The notes below the pieces were generated by a model. The model did no database searches, was not told the DNA's origin, and was given only the letters and a program-made list of their open reading frames with translations. The position numbers and the translations under genes were made by a program. Shown here piece after piece: positions 60,678 to 64,000 of a DNA stretch of 64,000 nucleotides (positions are counted from its first letter, which is position 1; each line of letters opens with the position of its first letter). Source of the stretch: Saccharopolyspora sp. NFXS83 (GTDB taxonomy: Bacteria > Actinomycetota > Actinomycetes > Mycobacteriales > Pseudonocardiaceae); NCBI RefSeq assembly GCF_026241095.1, contig NZ_JAPFGB010000019.1, forward strand, positions 62,001 through 126,000, given 5' to 3'.

Positions 60678-61436
60678 TCAGCGCGGGGCGGCTCCCCCGA
60701 GCTCACCCCTGTCCGGGCCGGCCTGCCGGAACAGCGCGCCCAGGCCCTCGTGCGGTCCCGGGTCACCGGCCAGCCGAAGCACTTCCCACGCGCTGACCTG
60801 GTTGGCGGTCAGCACCGGTTTGCCCAGGCGCTGCTCCAGCTCGTCGAGCCACGCCGCGGTGTGCAGCGCGGTGTCGGGCATCAGCAGTGCCTGCGCGGTC
60901 GGATCGTCGTTGGCCGCGGCGAAATCCAGCACCTGTTCGCGGGTCAACGTGCCGACCTCCGCGGCGGTGACGATGCCGCGGCTGGACAACCTGGTCACCT
61001 CGATACCGCCGTGGGCCAGGAAATCGGCGAACCGGTCGGCCACGTCGGCCGGATAGGTCGCCGCGACCGCCACCCGGTCCAGCCCGAGGCGCGCCGCGGC
61101 GTGCACGAACGCGAACGACGTGCTCGACGTCGCCAGACCGGTGACGGCTTGCAACTTCTCGACCTGGTCGCGGGCGCCTTCCCAGCCGAAGACGAAGCTG
61201 CCGCTGGTGCACGCCCAGATCACGGCCTGCACGCCGCGGGTCAGCAGTTCACGGGCCCCTTCGGCGAGGACCTCGGCGGAACCGACGTCGAGCAGCGCGT
61301 CCACCCGATGCGCGTCCTCCCGCATCAAGGTGTGCACCAGCGGCAACGCGATCCCCCCGCCGAGCAGGCGTTCCAGGGCCGGGTAATCGTCTTCGGCGCT
61401 GTATCCGGGGTAGAGAATCCCTGCGGTGATCGACAC
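60678..61436 (-). CDS. Asp/Glu racemase-fold protein with a single catalytic cysteine
   Basis: A 252-residue protein of the Asp/Glu/hydantoin racemase superfamily, which includes maleate isomerase and arylmalonate decarboxylase. The first active-site cysteine is C76 in WACTSGSF. The second cysteine position, normally in a CTN motif, reads MPDTALHT with D188, so a classical two-base racemase is unlikely. GGAGGGAG precedes the GTG start. The operator variant at 61521 lies 85 bases upstream, and the GntR gene follows after 15 bases, so the two probably form an autoregulated unit. Confidence 0.85.
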   Translation of the reverse strand: MSITAGILYPGYSAEDDYPALERLLGGGIALPLVHTLMREDAHRVDALLDVGSAEVLAEGARELLTRGVQAVIWACTSGSFVFGWEGARDQVEKLQAVTGLATSSTSFAFVHAAARLGLDRVAVAATYPADVADRFADFLAHGGIEVTRLSSRGIVTAAEVGTLTREQVLDFAAANDDPTAQALLMPDTALHTAAWLDELEQRLGKPVLTANQVSAWEVLRLAGDPGPHEGLGALFRQAGPDRGELGGAAPR

Positions 61437-61520
61437 CGGCAGCTCCCTCCTTGATTCGTTCCCGCGACCCGCCGTGCGAATCGGGGTTGCGGGGGGCGAA
61501 CGACACCGGACCGGCGGTCA

Positions 61521-61532
61521 ATTGTCGACAAT
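61521..61532. promoter_or_regulatory. GntR-type operator, site B (variant)
   Basis: ATTGTCGACAAT is a perfect 12-base palindrome in the 180-base gap upstream of the racemase-like/GntR unit. It shares ATTGT-NN-ACAAT with the sites at 55667 and 63049 and extends to a partial GGT/ACC dyad. Confidence 0.7.
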
Positions 61533-61618
61533 GTTACCGCACGGTTCGGTGCCGCCCGCAGTGGCGGACATGCTTTCGTAATTCGATCGACACGCTCACG
61601 GCGTGCGAACGGCCCAGT

Positions 61619-62380
61619 TCAGGCGGCCGGAACGTCGAACGCTCGCACCAGCCGCTGCTGCGGGGCCACCGCCGGTAACCCCATCGTGCGCAGCGCCGCC
61701 CACATCGTGACCTGATTCGCCGTGAGCACCGGCTTGCCCAATTCCTGCTCCAGCGGGCCGATGATGTCGTAGGTCGGCAGATTCGTGCAGCTGATGAACA
61801 TCGCCTCCGCGTCCGGGCGGTCCGCCGAACGCACGATGTCGACGACCTGACGGTAATCGACCTTCCAAATCCGGCCCAGCAGGCCCAACCCCACGCTGGT
61901 GACCACCTCGACGTCGTGCTCACCGAGGAAACCCACCAGCCGCTCGGTCACGTTCTCCACGTACGGCGTCGCGATCGCCACCCGCCGCACCCCGAGCACC
62001 TCCAGCGCCTCGACCAGCGCACCCGAGGTCGTCACCGCCGCCGGGGCACCGGCCTCCCGCATCACCGTGGTCAGGTTGCGCTCCCCGGCCGCGCCGTCGA
62101 CGAAACTGCCCGACGCGCACGCGTAGGCCACCACCTCCGGCTCCGGCGAGAGCAGGTCGCGCGTGGCGCTGTGCACCGCGGCCTCGTCCGAGATCAGCGA
62201 CGCCATCTCCACGGTCATCGGGACCGGCACGAACGCCGTGCGCGTCACGTACAACGTCACGTTCTCCGGCGTCCAGCGCCACAACTCGCGATCCATCGCC
62301 AGGTCGAACGGCGCGACCACACCCACTCCGCGCTGCGGGGCGGGACCGGACACCGACCCCATGAAGTCCTCCGGCGCCAT
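61619..62380 (-). CDS. Asp/Glu racemase/maleate isomerase-like protein with two cysteines
   Basis: A 253-residue member of the same superfamily as the neighbour at 60678. Both active-site cysteines are present: C88 in AYACASGSF and C198 in FISCTNLPTYD. This pair fits maleate cis-trans isomerase and racemases. Gene order DUF3830 then this gene, with overlap, suggests one transcript from the operator at 63049. ATG 62380 has GGGGG eight bases upstream; a TTG at 62398 overlapping the previous stop is the alternative. With the neighbour it may handle two isomers of one acid (inference). Confidence 0.88.
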   Translation of the reverse strand: MAPEDFMGSVSGPAPQRGVGVVAPFDLAMDRELWRWTPENVTLYVTRTAFVPVPMTVEMASLISDEAAVHSATRDLLSPEPEVVAYACASGSFVDGAAGERNLTTVMREAGAPAAVTTSGALVEALEVLGVRRVAIATPYVENVTERLVGFLGEHDVEVVTSVGLGLLGRIWKVDYRQVVDIVRSADRPDAEAMFISCTNLPTYDIIGPLEQELGKPVLTANQVTMWAALRTMGLPAVAPQQRLVRAFDVPAA

Positions 62381-62394
62381 GCCGCGACCCCCGG

Positions 62395-62889
62395 TCAACC
62401 GGAGTGGCGTTCGTAGCGCAACCGCTCACCGACGCTGCCCGAACGCCACACGTCGTTGCAGGCCTCCGCGAACGCGCCGAGGTTGTCCACGATCGACCCG
62501 TACACGTTGCCCGGCACCCAGCCCACATCGCCGTTGAGCAGCAGGTTGTTGCGCCCGTAGAAGATCGCCAGGTCGATCACGCCCGGCAGGGCCTCGATGT
62601 CCTTCTCCTCCTTGAACCCGCGGTCGAGCATCCCGCTGTCGAAGGAGAAGTACACGAGGTCACCGGGGATCGGCGTCACCGTCGGGTTCTCCTGGCCCGG
62701 TTCCCGCTCGGCGAACCGGGGGACCATGGTGTAGATCTCGTTGCGCGCGTACTTCGCGTGATGCACCGGCCCGGCCTGCGGCAACGACTGCCACACGGCC
62801 TCGCAGGTGCGGGGGGCGTCCTTGTCCAGCAACTCCGCCACGCAGGACACGCCACGCTTCTCCAGCGTGATCGACAGGTACCTGGGCAT
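62395..62889 (-). CDS. DUF3830 family protein
   Basis: A 164-residue protein of the DUF3830 family, whose fold is thought to be cyclophilin-like. Motifs: ITLEKRGVSCVAELLDKDAP, CEAVWQSLPQAGPVHHAKYA, VTPIPGDLVYFSFD and IDLAIFYGRNNLL. DUF3830 genes are often found beside racemase-like, amidase and hydroxyacid dehydrogenase genes in catabolic clusters, but no reaction is established. The ATG at 62889 has only a weak site (GGAAC). It is first gene of the minus-strand unit, divergent from a hydroxyacid dehydrogenase with an operator between. Confidence 0.85.
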   Translation of the reverse strand: MPRYLSITLEKRGVSCVAELLDKDAPRTCEAVWQSLPQAGPVHHAKYARNEIYTMVPRFAEREPGQENPTVTPIPGDLVYFSFDSGMLDRGFKEEKDIEALPGVIDLAIFYGRNNLLLNGDVGWVPGNVYGSIVDNLGAFAEACNDVWRSGSVGERLRYERHSG

Positions 62890-63048
62890 CGTGAAATCCG
62901 TTCCATGAGAGGGCGAGCAGATGTGGATCGGTCTCCGCGGTCTCGGCTCGCGGCCACCAGTGGCCACGCCGTGCCCTGCCCAGGGCCGAAGACCCGCCTC
63001 GCGGACCGGCGCACCGACAGGCGCCGACCCCACCGCGAGATACCTGCG

Positions 63049-63082
63049 GATTGTTGACAATCCTACGAGCGCTTCCTAGCGT
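63049..63082. promoter_or_regulatory. GntR-type operator, site C, with plus-strand promoter
   Basis: GATTGTTGACAATC at 63049-63062 equals site A exactly. Inside it, TTGACA (63054-63059) is followed after 17 bases by TAGCGT (63077-63082), a good sigma-70-like promoter for the dehydrogenase at 63165. A regulator bound here would cover the -35 box. The DUF3830 unit starts in the other direction. Confidence 0.78.
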
Positions 63083-63164
63083 GTCAATCCCCGGCCGCCG
63101 ACAGCCCGGAGATCCACCGCGACGACGCGCGAACCGCTACCCGCCCACCTCCGAAGGCCAGGTC

Positions 63165-64000
63165 ATGACCGACAACACCCCCACCGTCGTCGTCCTCCAC
63201 GGTGGCGACCCGCCACCCGCCATGGACCGCATCGCACGCGTCGCCGAACTCCGCCCCACCACCGAAGACGGCCTCGCCGCCGCACTGCCCGGCGCCGACG
63301 TGCTGTTCGTGTGGGACTTCCGCTCCGACGCCGTCGACGAAGCCTGGCACCACGCCGAAGACCTGCGCTGGGTCCACGCCGCCAGCGCCGGAGTCGACCG
63401 GCTGCTGTTCCCCGCCCTGCTCGACTCCGACGTCGCCCTCACCAACTCCCGCGGCGTCTTCGACGGGCCCATGGCCGAATACGTCCTGGCCACCGTGCTC
63501 GCCTTCGCCAAAGACCTCCACACCAGCGTCCGGCTGCAAGACCAACGGCAATGGCGCCACCGCGAAACCGAACGCATCGCGGGCAAACGCGCCCTCGTCG
63601 TCGGCACCGGCCCCATCGGACGCGCCATCGCAGGCCAGCTGGGCGCCGCCGGACTCCACGTCGAAGGCGCCGGACGCGTCGCCCGCGACCACGACCCCGA
63701 CTTCGGCACCGTGCACGCCTCCGACGAACTGCACGGCGTCCTCGGCGACCACGACTACGTCGTGCTCGCCGCACCCCTGACCGAACAGACCCACGGACTC
63801 ATCGACGCCAAAGCCCTCGCCGAGTTCGCCCCCACCGCACGCCTGATCAACGTCGGCCGCGGCGAACTCGTCGTCCAACCCGACCTCGTCGAAGCACTCG
63901 AAGCCGGACGCCTCGCCGGCGCCGCCCTCGACGTGTTCGACACCGAACCCCTCCCCGAAACCTCCCCCCTGTGGGAGATGCCGAACGTCCTGATCTCCGC
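63165..64000 (+). CDS. D-2-hydroxyacid dehydrogenase (cut by window end)
   Basis: At least 278 residues of a 2-hydroxyacid dehydrogenase, which interconverts a 2-keto acid and a 2-hydroxy acid with NAD(P)H. The Rossmann motif is VGTGPIGRAIAG, the substrate arginine lies in INVGRGELVV, and the catalytic glutamate in DVFDTEPLPETSPLW; the catalytic histidine would follow beyond the window. CCATGGCCGAATACVLATVLA-type dimer helix reads MAEYVLATVLAF. GAAGGCCAGG precedes ATG 63165. It is divergent from the DUF3830 gene and shares its operator, so it belongs to the GntR regulon. Confidence 0.9.
   Translation, partial: MTDNTPTVVVLHGGDPPPAMDRIARVAELRPTTEDGLAAALPGADVLFVWDFRSDAVDEAWHHAEDLRWVHAASAGVDRLLFPALLDSDVALTNSRGVFDGPMAEYVLATVLAFAKDLHTSVRLQDQRQWRHRETERIAGKRALVVGTGPIGRAIAGQLGAAGLHVEGAGRVARDHDPDFGTVHASDELHGVLGDHDYVVLAAPLTEQTHGLIDAKALAEFAPTARLINVGRGELVVQPDLVEALEAGRLAGAALDVFDTEPLPETSPLWEMPNVLIS

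Noticed and set aside
1-64000. CRISPR arrays, tRNA genes, insertion sequences and prophage
   Set aside because: No regularly spaced repeats, no tRNA TPsiC-like signature outside coding frames, and no transposase, integrase or phage structural gene could be recognised.

Overview
The window reads as chromosome of a high-GC actinomycete, most likely Pseudonocardiales and Saccharopolyspora-like (inference from composition and gene families: XRE/DUF5753 with DUF397, GAF-ANTAR proteins, DUF3040, DUF6221, LCP and twin-arginine exported proteins). No rRNA, tRNA, CRISPR array, insertion sequence or phage gene was seen. Most genes have clear GGAGG-type ribosome binding sites, and many convergent pairs are separated by strong hairpins.

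Layout. 1-6.4 kb: a WhiJ-type regulator pair, small membrane proteins, a methyltransferase/flavoprotein operon, a secreted protein and malate dehydrogenase (mdh). 6.7-10.4 kb: a probable signalling operon of one PAS-PAS-GGDEF-EAL protein and two GAF-ANTAR proteins. 10.6-16.4 kb: erythromycin-esterase-like protein, small hypotheticals, a BKACE-family enzyme, a methyltransferase and a GabP-like permease. 16.4-30 kb: a catabolic island. A LysR gene diverges from a HisD-like dehydrogenase, a double NTF2-fold protein and a nitrilase. Facing it is a tightly overlapping operon (bicupin, alpha/beta hydrolase, second HisD-like dehydrogenase, short-chain dehydrogenase, HpcH/HpaI aldolase). Next come a LacI regulator, an MHS transporter and an exported GH13 enzyme. 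30.2-42.3 kb: ArsR/NmrA pair, a gene-poor stretch, envelope and housekeeping genes, a GH38 alpha-mannosidase, gamma carbonic anhydrase with a GntR regulator, and a STAS protein. 42.5-54.1 kb: aconitase, an unusual Clp ATPase, an efflux pump, a phosphoribosyltransferase, an ABC_ATPase-domain protein, GH25 lysozyme and an LCP protein. 54.4-64 kb: a second catabolic island with aminotransferase, aldehyde dehydrogenase, iron-type alcohol dehydrogenase, GntR regulator, two Asp/Glu-racemase-fold proteins, a DUF3830 protein and a 2-hydroxyacid dehydrogenase cut by the window end.

The most informative finding is regulatory. A 14-base word, TGACTACGTATGCA (two exact copies and one variant), lies before the bicupin operon, the MHS transporter and the GH13 gene, which suggests one LacI regulon. 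A second palindrome, GATTGTTGACAATC (two exact copies and one ATTGTCGACAAT variant), lies before the aminotransferase/aldehyde dehydrogenase pair, before the racemase-GntR unit, and between the DUF3830 unit and the hydroxyacid dehydrogenase. It ties genes 8 kb apart to the FCD-type GntR regulator. The substrates of both pathways cannot be named from sequence alone. A frameshifted remnant of a CocE/NonD hydrolase lies inside the second island.
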